A stretch of 64,000 nt of DNA from Iodobacter fluviatilis (GTDB taxonomy: Bacteria > Pseudomonadota > Gammaproteobacteria > Burkholderiales > Chitinibacteraceae). A program made the position numbers and the translations under genes. Positions 36,056 to 46,153 of this stretch are shown here, in pieces. Numbering within the stretch: the stretch's first letter is position 1; every line of letters starts with the position of its first letter. The notes under the pieces were generated by a model. It saw only the letters and a list, made by a program, of their open reading frames with translations, searched no databases and had not been told where the DNA came from. The stretch lies in contig NZ_UGHR01000003.1 in the NCBI RefSeq assembly GCF_900451195.1, positions 558,001 to 622,000 of the forward strand, in the 5' to 3' direction.

Positions 36056-39000
36056 ATGAGCATTTTGAATTTTCCACGTATTCACTTTAAAGGTGCTGCA
36101 CGGCTGAATGTTCCGACTGGGAATAGAAATATTGCCGGTACTTTAGATATTGCAAATAATCGTGTGTATCAGGATGGCGTACTGTTTGATTTAAAAAAGC
36201 ACCCAAGTGAGTTTCATCGGTATTTAAGGCAATTGCCACCAAGATTTAATTTGCAGGGCTTGCCAGATGATGAGGGGGTTTTTAACCAGGCCGCTGGACA
36301 TAATTTCATGGGAAACAACCATTTCTCATGGGAAAACACCCAGATTACCGCGTTGCAAACAGAGCCCGGGCAGCTGCTGGAAAAGGATTCATTGCTCGGT
36401 TGCAAGCTGGAGCTCTGGGGGCATTACAATGAATATTTGCGTACAACCTTTAACCGGGCTAGGTGGGTAGATATAGACCCAAGCCGCAATGATTCTTCTC
36501 AAATCTATGCAGGGCAGCTATGTATTAAAGAAGCGGCTGCTGCAGCCAATGCCCCCTGTTTATTTTCTTCAGATATTGATTGTGTGCACTCTGTACGCAG
36601 CTATGGTGAGAATCATATTCTGCAAAAACAGGCCCATTTTTTAGAGCCGGAGTTTTCTAAAACAAGAGTGTTTCAGTTTTCGGTAAGTAAAGACTCAGAG
36701 CAATTTAATCTTCAGCAACTATCGCTTAAATCCGAGTTTATTGAGTGTTTGCAGCAGGCATTAAAAAGAGATGATGTACTAGGGCTAAGTATTCAGTACA
36801 GCGTATTTAATATGTCTGCGCCACAGCAGCCAGATACACCGGTTTTTTATGATTTAAGCGGCACAATTGGCTTATGGCTGAAGCAGGATATGGCCACGTT
36901 TGCCAACGACAGGGTTTTATATCCTGATCAGCATCAGGGCTTTGGGCCTGTTGCAATTAAAATTCAGGGTGAATGGGCAAGTATCAGTATGCCTTGCAGC
37001 ATTCCATTTACCAGCCGGGAGGCTCAATGTAGAGCGCCGCAGCTCACACATGCGCTGGGGCCAAAATATTCATTGGGCACATTAGAGCTAAGAGCAAAAT
37101 CCGGAGTGCTGCTGGCCAGAGTGCCCGAATCGGTTTATCTGCCTTATTGGAAAACTGCCGGAGTGATTGATGTCCCTCTATTAAATTTTGCCACAGATGA
37201 TTCATTAATACTGCGTGGTGAGGGGAATCAATGGGAAGAATCAGACTGGCTGATTCAGGCTGAGGAAAATATTATTTCTTTAGAGGCCCCGGACAAAAGA
37301 AATCATACTTTTTTCTCTAAAGAGCTGAAAATATTCAGTTATTACCGAGGCCAGCCCAAACAGAAAAAAGACATCAGTGTATTTATTGAAAATAAATCGA
37401 TTGTCAGTACTTCTCAGCTCACCATCAGCAGTAATGAATGCGGAGTGGCTGCGCTGACTCTTACCAGCCAGGAACCAGGTGTCAGCGAAGTTTTTGTAGG
37501 TGATTACAGGGGGAAAATATTAGTCCGCGTGCTTTCTGATGATTGGGCACTTTTGGATATTCCAGATCACCAGGTGGATTACACTTTTCTTTATGAGCAG
37601 GTGATGAGCTATTACGAGCTTATTTACCCGTTTATGGCGGATAAAGTATTCAGCATGGCTGATCAGTGCAAATGTGAAACCTACGCGCGATTAATGTGGC
37701 AAATGTGTGATCCACTGAATCGTGATAAAAGTTATTACATGCCAAGTACCAGAGAAATGTCTTATGCAAAATCGATGCTGTTTCTCAAGTATTTAAGTAA
37801 TGTTGAGGCGTCTGCTTTAAATGATCAAAAAAAATTATCTGTAGAAAAAAATATAAAAAATGGTGAAGTGAGCAGTAAAGAAGAATTAGTTCAGGTATTA
37901 AAGCAAGCCGTAAATTTAGAGCTTTCTATTATGCTGCAGTATATTTATGCAGCCTATTCCTTACCAAGCTATGCGGCTGGCGAGCAATTAGTGGCGAGTA
38001 AAAAATGGAGCGAAGAACAATTAGCTCTGGTTTGCGGTACAGCCGATCGAAGACAAAATTCTGGCTGGCGGGGCACGATTTTAGAAATTGCCCACGAAGA
38101 AATGATTCATTATTTAATTGTGAATAATTTACTGATGTCTTTGGGCGAGCCATTTTTCCCCGGTACGCCTTTATTTGGCTTAAAGGCAGCTGAAGAATTT
38201 GGCCTTGATACTGAGTTTTCTTTTGAGCCATTTTCTGAAAATGTGCTGGCAAGGTTTGTCCGGTTTGAATGGCCTCATTATTTCCCTTCTGCAGGAAAAT
38301 CGATAGCCGATTTTTATGCCTTAATTCGCAGGGCATTTGCAAATATTCCTGATTTATTTAGCAGCGAATCAGCTAAAACAAGCGGTGAGCATCATTTGTT
38401 TCTTAATGAGCTGACGAACCGAAAATTCCCTGCTTATCAATTAGAAGTAAATAATCGAGAAACAGCGGTATTTGCTATTGATTTTGTTACCGAGCAGGGT
38501 GAAGGGGCTGCTGCAGACTCACCCCATTATGCCCAAAGCCATTTTAAGCGGCTGAGAGAAATATCGCGCACGCTGCTCGCTAGTGAAACGCCATTTGAGC
38601 CAGCCATTCCTGTTTTGAAAAATCCTGTATTAGATCCAACTCCGGGCTGCAATACGGTATTAAATCCGGAAGCCAGACAGCTTATGTTTTTATATAAGGG
38701 ATGTCATGAGCTTACCTTTCATATGATGATTCAACACTTTGGACAAAAACCTTTAGGCAGCTTGCGCCGCTCAAGAGTAATGAATGCGGCTATTGATATT
38801 ATGGCTGGCATATTAAGGCCATTGTCGGTGCAAATTATGTCCATACCCTCAGGTATTCCGGGTCGTAATGCCGGGCCACCTGTACCGCAGGCCATTCAAT
38901 TTAATCCGATTGCTGATTTTCAGGCCGCTTGTGAGGCACTCGCCTTGCAATGCCGTGCGCTTGCTCAATACGCCAGAGAGATTAAAGGAATTAAACCAGC

Positions 39001-39082
39001 AGCGGCGTTAATTGAATTACTTGAGTTTTATGATAAGCAAATGATGGAACTTGCAACCGGAAAACTTTCACGGGAAGGCTGA
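36056..39082 (+). CDS. vioB: Iminophenyl-pyruvate (IPA imine) dimer synthase VioB
   Basis: The 1,008-residue heme enzyme has the typical N-terminus MSILNFPRIHFKGAARLNVP TGNRN and a ferritin-like domain at about 610-760 (KQAVNLELSIMLQYIYAAYS, IAHEEMIHYLIVNNLL). C. violaceum VioB is 998 residues. It couples two molecules of the VioA product; with VioE present this leads to protodeoxyviolaceinic acid, otherwise to chromopyrrolic acid. 57 nt separate it from vioA and only 3 from vioC. Confidence 0.96.
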   Translation: MSILNFPRIHFKGAARLNVPTGNRNIAGTLDIANNRVYQDGVLFDLKKHPSEFHRYLRQLPPRFNLQGLPDDEGVFNQAAGHNFMGNNHFSWENTQITALQTEPGQLLEKDSLLGCKLELWGHYNEYLRTTFNRARWVDIDPSRNDSSQIYAGQLCIKEAAAAANAPCLFSSDIDCVHSVRSYGENHILQKQAHFLEPEFSKTRVFQFSVSKDSEQFNLQQLSLKSEFIECLQQALKRDDVLGLSIQYSVFNMSAPQQPDTPVFYDLSGTIGLWLKQDMATFANDRVLYPDQHQGFGPVAIKIQGEWASISMPCSIPFTSREAQCRAPQLTHALGPKYSLGTLELRAKSGVLLARVPESVYLPYWKTAGVIDVPLLNFATDDSLILRGEGNQWEESDWLIQAEENIISLEAPDKRNHTFFSKELKIFSYYRGQPKQKKDISVFIENKSIVSTSQLTISSNECGVAALTLTSQEPGVSEVFVGDYRGKILVRVLSDDWALLDIPDHQVDYTFLYEQVMSYYELIYPFMADKVFSMADQCKCETYARLMWQMCDPLNRDKSYYMPSTREMSYAKSMLFLKYLSNVEASALNDQKKLSVEKNIKNGEVSSKEELVQVLKQAVNLELSIMLQYIYAAYSLPSYAAGEQLVASKKWSEEQLALVCGTADRRQNSGWRGTILEIAHEEMIHYLIVNNLLMSLGEPFFPGTPLFGLKAAEEFGLDTEFSFEPFSENVLARFVRFEWPHYFPSAGKSIADFYALIRRAFANIPDLFSSESAKTSGEHHLFLNELTNRKFPAYQLEVNNRETAVFAIDFVTEQGEGAAADSPHYAQSHFKRLREISRTLLASETPFEPAIPVLKNPVLDPTPGCNTVLNPEARQLMFLYKGCHELTFHMMIQHFGQKPLGSLRRSRVMNAAIDIMAGILRPLSVQIMSIPSGIPGRNAGPPVPQAIQFNPIADFQAACEALALQCRALAQYAREIKGIKPAAALIELLEFYDKQMMELATGKLSREG

Positions 39083-39085
39083 CAA

Positions 39086-40375
39086 ATGAAAAAAATCATT
39101 ATTGTGGGAGGTGGCTTAGCGGGTGGTTTAGCTGCCATTTATTTAGCCAGACGCGGTCACGATGTGCATGTTTTTGAAAAGCGTGGCGATCCATTTTTGG
39201 CTTATTCAGATTATATAGATCAGGTTAGCTCGCGGGCCATTGGTGTAAGTATGACGGTACGCGGGATTCAGGCCGTTTTAAATGCAGGCATTCCTAAGGA
39301 AGAGCTGGATTTATGTGGCATCCCTATTTCAGGAATGTCATTTTGTATTGCGGGTAAATTTAAAACCAGAGAATTAGCCCCTGTTGATTCATTATCTCCG
39401 CTTTCATTAAGCAGGGCAGATTTTCAGAAATTATTGAATAAGTATGCTGCAATCAATAATGTGCATTATCACTATGGCCAGCGCTGCCTAGAAGTGAATC
39501 TGGACGATAAAACAATCACTGTAAAAGATAATGAGGGGCTGATTGTTGAGCACAAAGGAGATTTGCTGATTGGTGCAGATGGTGCCCGCTCTGCTGTGCG
39601 GCAGGCCATGCAAAATAATTGCCGCAGATTTGAATACCAGCAATCATTTTTTAAACACGGCTATAAAACGCTAGTTATTCCTGATGCCAGCAAGTTAAAT
39701 TTAAGAAAAGATTTAATCTATTTTTTTGGTATGGATTCCGGTGGTTTATTTGCCGGGCGGGCGGCCACTATTCCTGATGGCAGCATCAGCTTTGCCGTGT
39801 GCCTGCCTTACCAAGGAGATATTAGTTTACAAGCAAAAGACGCTACAACCATGGGGCGCTTTTTTGATAAGTATTATGCAATGCTGCCTGAAGAAACCAG
39901 AAAAGAAATGTTATCGCAGTTTATGGAAAAACCGAGTAATGATTTAATTAATGTTAAATCTTCTGTTTTTCATTATAAGCAGAATGCGCTGATATTAGGA
40001 GACTCTGCCCATGCTACTGCGCCATTTCTGGGGCAGGGAATGAATATGGCGTTGGAAGACGCTTATATTCTGGATGGATTATTTGAGAAATACGGTGAAG
40101 ATTTTGCAAAAATGCTGCCTGAATTTACGCAGTTAAGAAAAGCAGAGGCCGATGCAATGCAGGATATGGCCATTAATAATTATGAAGTGTTGAGTAAGTC
40201 TGACCCCGTTTTCTTTATGCGCTCAAGATATACCCGTTATATGAGCACTAAATTCCCATCCAGCTATCCTCCGGATATGGCTGAAAAGCTTTATTTCACC
40301 TCGATGGCTTATAGCGAGCTAAGAGATATTCAGCAGAAGCAAAATGTTTGGTACAAACTAGGGAGAGTAAACTAA
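39086..40375 (+). CDS. vioC: FAD monooxygenase VioC (violacein synthase)
   Basis: The 429-residue flavoprotein hydroxylase has the dinucleotide fold IIIVGGGLAGGLAAIYLARR, the DG motif GADGARSAVRQAM (about 161-173) and the GD motif LILGDSAHATAPFLGQGMNM (about 302-321). It is related to kynurenine 3-monooxygenase. It oxygenates the C2 of the second indole ring to give violacein or deoxyviolacein. GGGAGGTGGC is coding; the ribosome site is weak and translational coupling with vioB (3-nt gap) is likely. Confidence 0.95.
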   Translation: MKKIIIVGGGLAGGLAAIYLARRGHDVHVFEKRGDPFLAYSDYIDQVSSRAIGVSMTVRGIQAVLNAGIPKEELDLCGIPISGMSFCIAGKFKTRELAPVDSLSPLSLSRADFQKLLNKYAAINNVHYHYGQRCLEVNLDDKTITVKDNEGLIVEHKGDLLIGADGARSAVRQAMQNNCRRFEYQQSFFKHGYKTLVIPDASKLNLRKDLIYFFGMDSGGLFAGRAATIPDGSISFAVCLPYQGDISLQAKDATTMGRFFDKYYAMLPEETRKEMLSQFMEKPSNDLINVKSSVFHYKQNALILGDSAHATAPFLGQGMNMALEDAYILDGLFEKYGEDFAKMLPEFTQLRKAEADAMQDMAINNYEVLSKSDPVFFMRSRYTRYMSTKFPSSYPPDMAEKLYFTSMAYSELRDIQQKQNVWYKLGRVN

Positions 40376-41505
40376 TGAAAATTTTAGTCGTTGGAGCCGG
40401 GCCAGCGGGCCTTATGTTTGCCAGTCAGTTAAAGAAAATTAAACAAGACTGGGATATCGCCATTGTAGAAAAAAATACAGTGGATGAAATTGTAGGGTGG
40501 GGGGTCGTTTTACCCGGCAGGGCACCGCAGCATCCTGCAAATCCATTAAGTTATTTGTCAAATTATGAAGAGATTGACGCGCAGTATATTGATGAGTTTT
40601 GTCTTGTGCATCAGGGGGAGCATGCAAAGGCAAGCACAGGTATTACATTGTGTGGTGCAGAAAGACGCGCTTTAGTAGGGGCATTAAGAGCACTTTGCAG
40701 CGACTTGCATATTCCAATCAGCTATTCTTCGCCATTATTTGATGGAGAAGGCCTAGATACAGAGGCTTATGATTTAATCGTCATTGCCAATGGCATTAAT
40801 AATATTTCTAATCATTTTAATGAAGCATTAACGCCAGATGTTGAGTTTGGTAAGAATCGTTATATGTGGTATGGCACACCACAAATCTTTGATTCAATGA
40901 ATCTTATTTTTAAAGCAACAGAGCACGGCGTCTTTATTGCCCATGCTTATAAGTATTCCAGCACTATGAGTACTTTTGTGGTTGAGTGTAGTGAAGAAAC
41001 TTATCACGCTGCGGGTATTGAATCTTTAACGGATGAAGAAGCAAAAGTATTGATTGCCAATATTTTTAGCGCAGAGCTTGAGCAGCAAGCGGTTGTTGTT
41101 CAGCCCGGTTTGCAATGGCGGAATTTTGTAACGCTTAGCCACAAAAAAGCATATGAAGGTCATTTAGTGCTGATCGGTGATGCATTGCAAACGGGGCATT
41201 TTTCTATTGGCCATGGCACAACAATGGCGGTGGTTGCGGCGCAAATGCTGGTAAAAGCGTTATATGATCACGATGTGCTTGATTCTGCCTTAGAAGATTT
41301 TAATGAGAAGGTTATTCCGCTTATGCAATTATTCAGCGGGCACGCGGGTATCAGCCGTACTTGGTTTGAAACGGCAGCAGAAAGAATGGATTTAAGTGCT
41401 GGCGAATTGGCAAAGAGTTTTGCAGAGCGTCGCGAGCAGCTGCCCCCTCTGCCTGCCGCTCTGGCTCAGGCGCTGGGTGCCGCGTTATCGCGTAAGGAAG
41501 CTTAA
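40375..41505 (+). CDS. vioD: Protodeoxyviolaceinate monooxygenase VioD (tryptophan hydroxylase type)
   Basis: The 376-residue FAD monooxygenase begins MKILVVGAGPAGLMFASQLK, with VGWGVVLPGRAP and a C-terminal GDALQTGHFSIGHGTTMAVV flavin motif. C. violaceum VioD is 373 residues. It hydroxylates the C5 of one indole ring, the step that separates violacein from deoxyviolacein. Its ATG overlaps the vioC stop by one base (TAATG), so translation is coupled. The frame is open 9 codons upstream, but that part lies within vioC. Confidence 0.95.
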   Translation: MKILVVGAGPAGLMFASQLKKIKQDWDIAIVEKNTVDEIVGWGVVLPGRAPQHPANPLSYLSNYEEIDAQYIDEFCLVHQGEHAKASTGITLCGAERRALVGALRALCSDLHIPISYSSPLFDGEGLDTEAYDLIVIANGINNISNHFNEALTPDVEFGKNRYMWYGTPQIFDSMNLIFKATEHGVFIAHAYKYSSTMSTFVVECSEETYHAAGIESLTDEEAKVLIANIFSAELEQQAVVVQPGLQWRNFVTLSHKKAYEGHLVLIGDALQTGHFSIGHGTTMAVVAAQMLVKALYDHDVLDSALEDFNEKVIPLMQLFSGHAGISRTWFETAAERMDLSAGELAKSFAERREQLPPLPAALAQALGAALSRKEA

Positions 41506-42087
41506 ATGATTTCAGAAAAAATTGTACCGCCACGCTTACCCGAGCAATGGAGCAGCAGCTATATTTCTTACTGGCAACCCATGCTGAAAGATGACCAGAT
41601 TACTTCCGGCATCTGCTGGTTTGATTATGAGCAAAACCGCTGCCGGATTGATGGTTTGTTTAATCCATGGTCTGAGGAAAAAACAGGCCATCGCCTTTGG
41701 ATGTCAGAAATTGTGACGGCGAGCGAAGGTAAAACAAAGAAATCTAAAATTGCTTATTATCGGGAGCCGGCTGAGCGTGATACGGAATATGAAGCCGTTG
41801 TGCTAGATGATGATTCAGAAGTTTGCCATGAAGTTTTATTAACGCAGGATGTTTTACTGCAATATCAGGCCAGCTACGCAGGAAGTCAGAATTTGCTGGG
41901 CAGAGAAACCGAAGCGTGGACATTTACAAAGCCAGGTAAAGGACCTTCAACCTATTATTTTGTAAAAGGCACTAACCAACTGATCAGGATGGTGACGGGG
42001 GACCCTGCAGTACACGCATCTGTGCGTGATTTTCCCAATTTTACAACGCACGTTATTGCCGACGAAATATTTTCAGATATCGTTTAA
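41506..42087 (+). CDS. vioE: Violacein biosynthesis enzyme VioE
   Basis: The 193-residue cofactor-free protein has the VioE pattern LPEQWSSSYISYWQPMLKDD, ICWFDYEQNRCRIDGLFNPW and the C-terminal FPNFTTHVIADEIFSDI. C. violaceum VioE is 191 residues. It adopts a LolA-like fold and carries out the 1,2-shift of the indole ring that gives prodeoxyviolacein, steering the pathway away from chromopyrrolate. It starts directly after the vioD stop and is followed by a strong terminator. Confidence 0.95.
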   Translation: MISEKIVPPRLPEQWSSSYISYWQPMLKDDQITSGICWFDYEQNRCRIDGLFNPWSEEKTGHRLWMSEIVTASEGKTKKSKIAYYREPAERDTEYEAVVLDDDSEVCHEVLLTQDVLLQYQASYAGSQNLLGRETEAWTFTKPGKGPSTYYFVKGTNQLIRMVTGDPAVHASVRDFPNFTTHVIADEIFSDIV

Positions 42088-42102
42088 ACGGGTTTTTTAA
42101 TT

Positions 42103-42137
42103 AAAAAGGCAGGGCAATGATTGCCCTGCCTTTTTTT
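42103..42137 (+). terminator. Terminator of the violacein operon
   Basis: A 15-bp perfect stem (AAAAAGGCAGGGCAA, 42103-42117, with its complement at 42121-42135), a TGA loop and a T-run. The A-rich left arm makes it potentially bidirectional, serving the convergent MATE gene as well. Confidence 0.95.
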
Positions 42138-42205
42138 ATTGGATGAAAGGGCATCAGGTATTGATATGTGATGCCCCTCAAGATGGCCGCGATGATTAAA
42201 TAAAA

Positions 42206-43606
42206 TCAGTGCTCGCCTGATTTTATTGTTTTGGTCAGCTTCATTAAATAGCGGCTTGAGAATGTAAGTGCGATGGTTCCGCCAATAAAATCAGCAATTG
42301 GGAAAGAGATCCAGATACCCGTGCTGTGAAAAAATATGGGTAGTATAAAAATAAGCGGAATAAGCAGAATATAGGTTCTGGCCGCATCGAGCAGCATAGC
42401 GGGCAGTGCTTTTCCCATTCCCTGAAATAAGCCGCTGGACATCATGCATACTCCGGATGCAAGAATACCAAGAAAGCAAATAGCGGCGATCTTATTTCCT
42501 TCCGTAATTATTTCTTGGTTCTGTGTAAAGAGCTGTAACAGCCATTCAGTATTAAAGCAAAGTAGTGCCGTTACAATAAGCCCCCATGCGGTACTACAAA
42601 TAAGAGCAGAAATATATGCCTTCTGCACTCTTTTAAATTGCCGCGCACCATAGTTAAATGCGGAAAGCGTTTGCAAAGCAATCATCATTCCAATAATTGG
42701 AAGAAATAAAAACATATAGCAGCGCATTAAAATACCGTGCGCGCTGATGAGTGTGGCGGATTGCTCTGGTATGACAATAGAAATAGAGTAAACCGATATG
42801 GCCATGATGATTGAAAAACCACCATGCGAGAGCAAAACAGGCATGCCAAAGCTAATAATATCGGTATAAATCTTTAATTTGGATATAAGATATTGTGGTT
42901 TAAATTTTGCGGCATTATCACCTTTGCGTTGCAGTTGTAATGCTAAAAGCAGGGCTAAGGCCATTGCACAGGCTGTAGCCCATGCTGCTCCTGCAACGCC
43001 CCATTTAAAAACAAAGATAAAGAGCGCATCAAAAACAATATTTAAAACAGACCCTGTCGATAATACCTGCATCATTGCTTTGGGGTTGCCTGATGCACGA
43101 AAACTTTCGGTGATCTGATTACTGATAAATCCAATCACAGAGAAAATAAGTACCGGAACCAGATAGCTATCTGCCTCAGGTATAAAATGATGGGGTACAG
43201 CTAATAAGGCATAAATGGCTGGCCTGAAAATTAAAAACAGGGCTGAAATAATAATGGCACTGCTGGCGGCAAGCAGGAGCGATGCAGAAAAAACGCGGGA
43301 AGCTTCTTCCTGCTGTTTTGCTCCTAAATGCCTTGAAATAATGGAGGCCATCCCACTGCCTTGCATGGTGCTAATTGCAAGCAGAAACATTTGAATTGGA
43401 AAAACGGCAGAAACGGCCCCCATTGCATGAGGTCCAATGCCGCGCGATATAAATAAACCATTTACAACGATATACATGCCATTTATGACCAGACCCACAA
43501 TAGTGGGAAGTGCCATATATAAAAATTGCTGAAAAACAGGTGATTTTAAAAGTGGGGAGTCACTGTTTATATGCTTATTATCTATATACGCCAATTCCAT
43601 AGACAT
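42206..43606 (-). CDS. MATE-family efflux transporter
   Basis: The 466-residue membrane protein has 12 helices in two halves, with the family start LYMALPTIVGLVINGMYIVV NGLFISRGIG and GSGMASIISRHLGAKQQEEA. It exports cationic drugs or metabolites using Na+ or H+. Placement next to vioE, with the same A+T-rich composition, suggests it came with the violacein locus and could export pigment or protect the host, but this is inference. The neighbouring plus-strand gene pair starts 458 bp away. Confidence 0.88.
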   Translation of the reverse strand: MSMELAYIDNKHINSDSPLLKSPVFQQFLYMALPTIVGLVINGMYIVVNGLFISRGIGPHAMGAVSAVFPIQMFLLAISTMQGSGMASIISRHLGAKQQEEASRVFSASLLLAASSAIIISALFLIFRPAIYALLAVPHHFIPEADSYLVPVLIFSVIGFISNQITESFRASGNPKAMMQVLSTGSVLNIVFDALFIFVFKWGVAGAAWATACAMALALLLALQLQRKGDNAAKFKPQYLISKLKIYTDIISFGMPVLLSHGGFSIIMAISVYSISIVIPEQSATLISAHGILMRCYMFLFLPIIGMMIALQTLSAFNYGARQFKRVQKAYISALICSTAWGLIVTALLCFNTEWLLQLFTQNQEIITEGNKIAAICFLGILASGVCMMSSGLFQGMGKALPAMLLDAARTYILLIPLIFILPIFFHSTGIWISFPIADFIGGTIALTFSSRYLMKLTKTIKSGEH

Positions 43607-44063
43607 GGTGGGCCTTTGTTGAGTATGTTTTATATCGGGGATAAAGCCTGGCTGGGGAATGGTGGCTTATCGATTATAAAAAGACGCACAGACTGTAGCT
43701 GTTTCTTATGTAAATACAATTACAGATAATAAAATATAAGAATGAAGTTGTCGTGAAATTTAATTAAATCGTTGCAAAAATGTAATTGTGTCCGGTGTAA
43801 TTATTTTGTGTAAGTCTTTGCTTGTTTTAGTCAATATAGTTATATCGGTGCTATCCTTAAACAGACTTGTGTGTACGTGTTCTGTAAAACTAGGCCATCG
43901 CTTGCAGAGGCGTGTCGGCTTTGTGTGTGCAGACCTGTTTTGGGTATTTACTACTGAATAGTGTGAACTAAATATCTGGATATATTAAAAAGTAAAGATA
44001 TACATTGTGATATATCTTCTATGATTTATCATGCCTTGATTACAGCCATGGGTTATATGTAGT
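43607..44063. other. A+T-rich spacer between MATE gene and K+ channel genes
   Basis: No coding frame is convincing. It must hold divergent promoters for the MATE gene and the DUF6394/channel pair. ATTGTGATATATC and ATCTGGATATAT-type stretches are seen near 43975-44020, but no defined operator. Confidence 0.5.
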
Positions 44064-44447
44064 ATGAATATTGAAAAAGTAGTTTTTGGATTTTTTATCT
44101 TACTGGCATTTACGTTGAATTTTGGCTTTGTAATGGGGCAAATTGATGTGCCACATCAGCACGATGTATTTGAGCTATTTTGTGCCATGGTGGTCAGCTT
44201 TATTGCGACGGTCATTAAATTTGGTGACCGCACTCAAGTTGGGGCGCTGCATTTAGCTACCAGCTTGGTGGCTGATTTGCAATTAGTTGCGGCGGCTTTG
44301 GTATGGGGTAATGCCATGTATGTAAGCCAGGTTGGCATGACTCCGGGAGTGACTTCGATGGTGGTTTCTTTTTCTGCCGGTGCATTGGCCGCTAATGTGG
44401 TTTCGGTGGTCTTGCTGATTGGTGAAACCTTGCAGCATCGTCGCTGA
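44064..44447 (+). CDS. DUF6394-like membrane protein
   Basis: The 127-residue protein has four hydrophobic helices (FGFFILLAFTLNFGFVMG; FCAMVVSFIATVIKFG; DLQLVAAALVWGNAMYV; SAGALAANVVSVVLLIG). It is known to me only as a conserved protein encoded directly before an RCK-containing K+ channel. Here the stop and the next ATG are 2 nt apart. It is probably a channel accessory subunit; the mechanism is unknown. Confidence 0.75.
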   Translation: MNIEKVVFGFFILLAFTLNFGFVMGQIDVPHQHDVFELFCAMVVSFIATVIKFGDRTQVGALHLATSLVADLQLVAAALVWGNAMYVSQVGMTPGVTSMVVSFSAGALAANVVSVVLLIGETLQHRR

Positions 44448-44449
44448 TT

Positions 44450-46153
44450 ATGCCGAATATTTTTTTTATGGTGATGCGGCGCATGCGTGCGCCGATTATC
44501 ACGCTGATTCTTATTTATTCAATTGCTGTTTTGGGCCTAGTGCTGATTCCCGGTGTGGATGATCAGGGACGCCCCTATCAAATGGGTTTTTTCCACGCTT
44601 TTTATTTCATCAGCTATACCGCTACCTCGATTGGTTTTGGTGAAACGCCTTATGCGTTTTCTTATTCTCAACGCCTGTGGGTTTTATGCTGTATTTATTT
44701 ATCAGTTACGGGCTGGGCTTATAATTTAGGGGCCATTTTTACTTTATTTAATGATCAGGCGTTAAAGAAAGCAATTCAATACGCTCGGTTTAATAATAAA
44801 GTAAGACGTTTGCGTGAGCCCTTTTATTTAATCTGTGGTTATGGGCAAACGGGGCGTTTGCTCTGTAAAGTGCTCGATCGGATTAATATCCGCTTTGTGG
44901 TGATTGAGCTTAGAGAAGAGCGCGTTAATAATTTGGCCCTGGCAGATTTTCATTCCGACCCGGTTTTTTATGCGGGGGATGCTTCTAATCCTGAATTATT
45001 AAAAATTGCCGGAATTACCCATCCACGTTGCCGTGGCGTTTTAGCTATTACTGGTGATGAAAACGTTAATCTGGCGATTGCAATGGCGGCTTTTGTTTTG
45101 CAGCCCAATCTGGTATCGGTTTGCCGCTGCAAAAATAAGGCTGTGGCCGATAATATGCAGTCGTTTGGCGCAAATAAAGTTATTAATATGTTTAATGCGG
45201 TGGGGCAGCGCTTTCAGATGCTGCTGCATGCGCCGCATAGCTATCGCTTATGGAATCTGCTTTCTGATTTTCCTGGCCAGCCTATTGCAGCCTTAGTGCG
45301 CCCGCCATGCGGGCATTGGGTGGTAGTGGGCTATGGGCGATTTGGCATATCGATGCGGGCCGCCTTACTTAAAGAAGGCGCTACAGTAACGGTGATTGAT
45401 CTGGAGCCTCAGCCAGACTTATTGCCGGAGCAATTTGTGCAGGCGCTGGGCGTAAATGCCGATGCATTAATTGCGGCAGGTATTGAGCACGCTTCTGGGC
45501 TGTTGGTTTGTCATGATCACGATATTAATAATCTGTCTGCGCTGGCAACGGCCAGAGCGATTAATCCCAAATTGTTTATTGTGGCAAGGCAGAATCTGCG
45601 CGATAACCATTTATTGTTTGAAGCCTTTAAGCCCGATATCACCTCAATTCGCAGCGAAATTGTGGCTCATGAATGTTTACGTGCGATTGAAACGCCTTTA
45701 TTGGCGCAATTTCTGGATTTAATTAAAGAAGAAGATGAAGCATGGGCCAAGGCATTGTCTGATCAATTGGCTTTGTTATGCGATCATAAAGTGCCGGAAA
45801 TATGGAGCATTACGCTGGATGCGAATAACACTGCAGCCGTGCACGCCTTTTTAGCCAATCCATCGCCTCCTTTACGCCTTGCCCACTGGATAAACAATCC
45901 TTTTGATCATGGCTACAAGCTGCAATGTCTGCCTTTGCTGCGTGTGCATGGTGACGAACTACAAGCATGGCCATCACTGGACACTCCACTGACTTTTGGT
46001 GATCAGCTGCTGTTTGCTGGGAATCGTGAAGCTCAGAGTGCCCATGTGGCGATGCAAGAAGCTACACATCTGCTGGACTTTGCCCGCACCGGCAAAACCG
46101 AGCCGCAAAGCTGGGTGTTTCGTAAATTGGCGGGGTGGCAGCAGGGGAAGTAA
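44450..46153 (+). CDS. Potassium channel with two TrkA-N (RCK) domains
   Basis: The 567-residue protein has two N-terminal membrane helices flanking a pore loop with the selectivity-filter-like TATSIGFGETPYAF (about 56-69). Two Rossmann RCK domains follow: FYLICGYGQTGRLLCKVLDR (about 126-145) and HWVVVGYGRFGISMRAALLK (about 285-304). It conducts K+ under control of a bound nucleotide. The filter TSIGFGE departs from the common TVGYG but is accepted in bacterial channels. It is co-transcribed with the DUF6394 gene. Confidence 0.88.
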   Translation: MPNIFFMVMRRMRAPIITLILIYSIAVLGLVLIPGVDDQGRPYQMGFFHAFYFISYTATSIGFGETPYAFSYSQRLWVLCCIYLSVTGWAYNLGAIFTLFNDQALKKAIQYARFNNKVRRLREPFYLICGYGQTGRLLCKVLDRINIRFVVIELREERVNNLALADFHSDPVFYAGDASNPELLKIAGITHPRCRGVLAITGDENVNLAIAMAAFVLQPNLVSVCRCKNKAVADNMQSFGANKVINMFNAVGQRFQMLLHAPHSYRLWNLLSDFPGQPIAALVRPPCGHWVVVGYGRFGISMRAALLKEGATVTVIDLEPQPDLLPEQFVQALGVNADALIAAGIEHASGLLVCHDHDINNLSALATARAINPKLFIVARQNLRDNHLLFEAFKPDITSIRSEIVAHECLRAIETPLLAQFLDLIKEEDEAWAKALSDQLALLCDHKVPEIWSITLDANNTAAVHAFLANPSPPLRLAHWINNPFDHGYKLQCLPLLRVHGDELQAWPSLDTPLTFGDQLLFAGNREAQSAHVAMQEATHLLDFARTGKTEPQSWVFRKLAGWQQGK

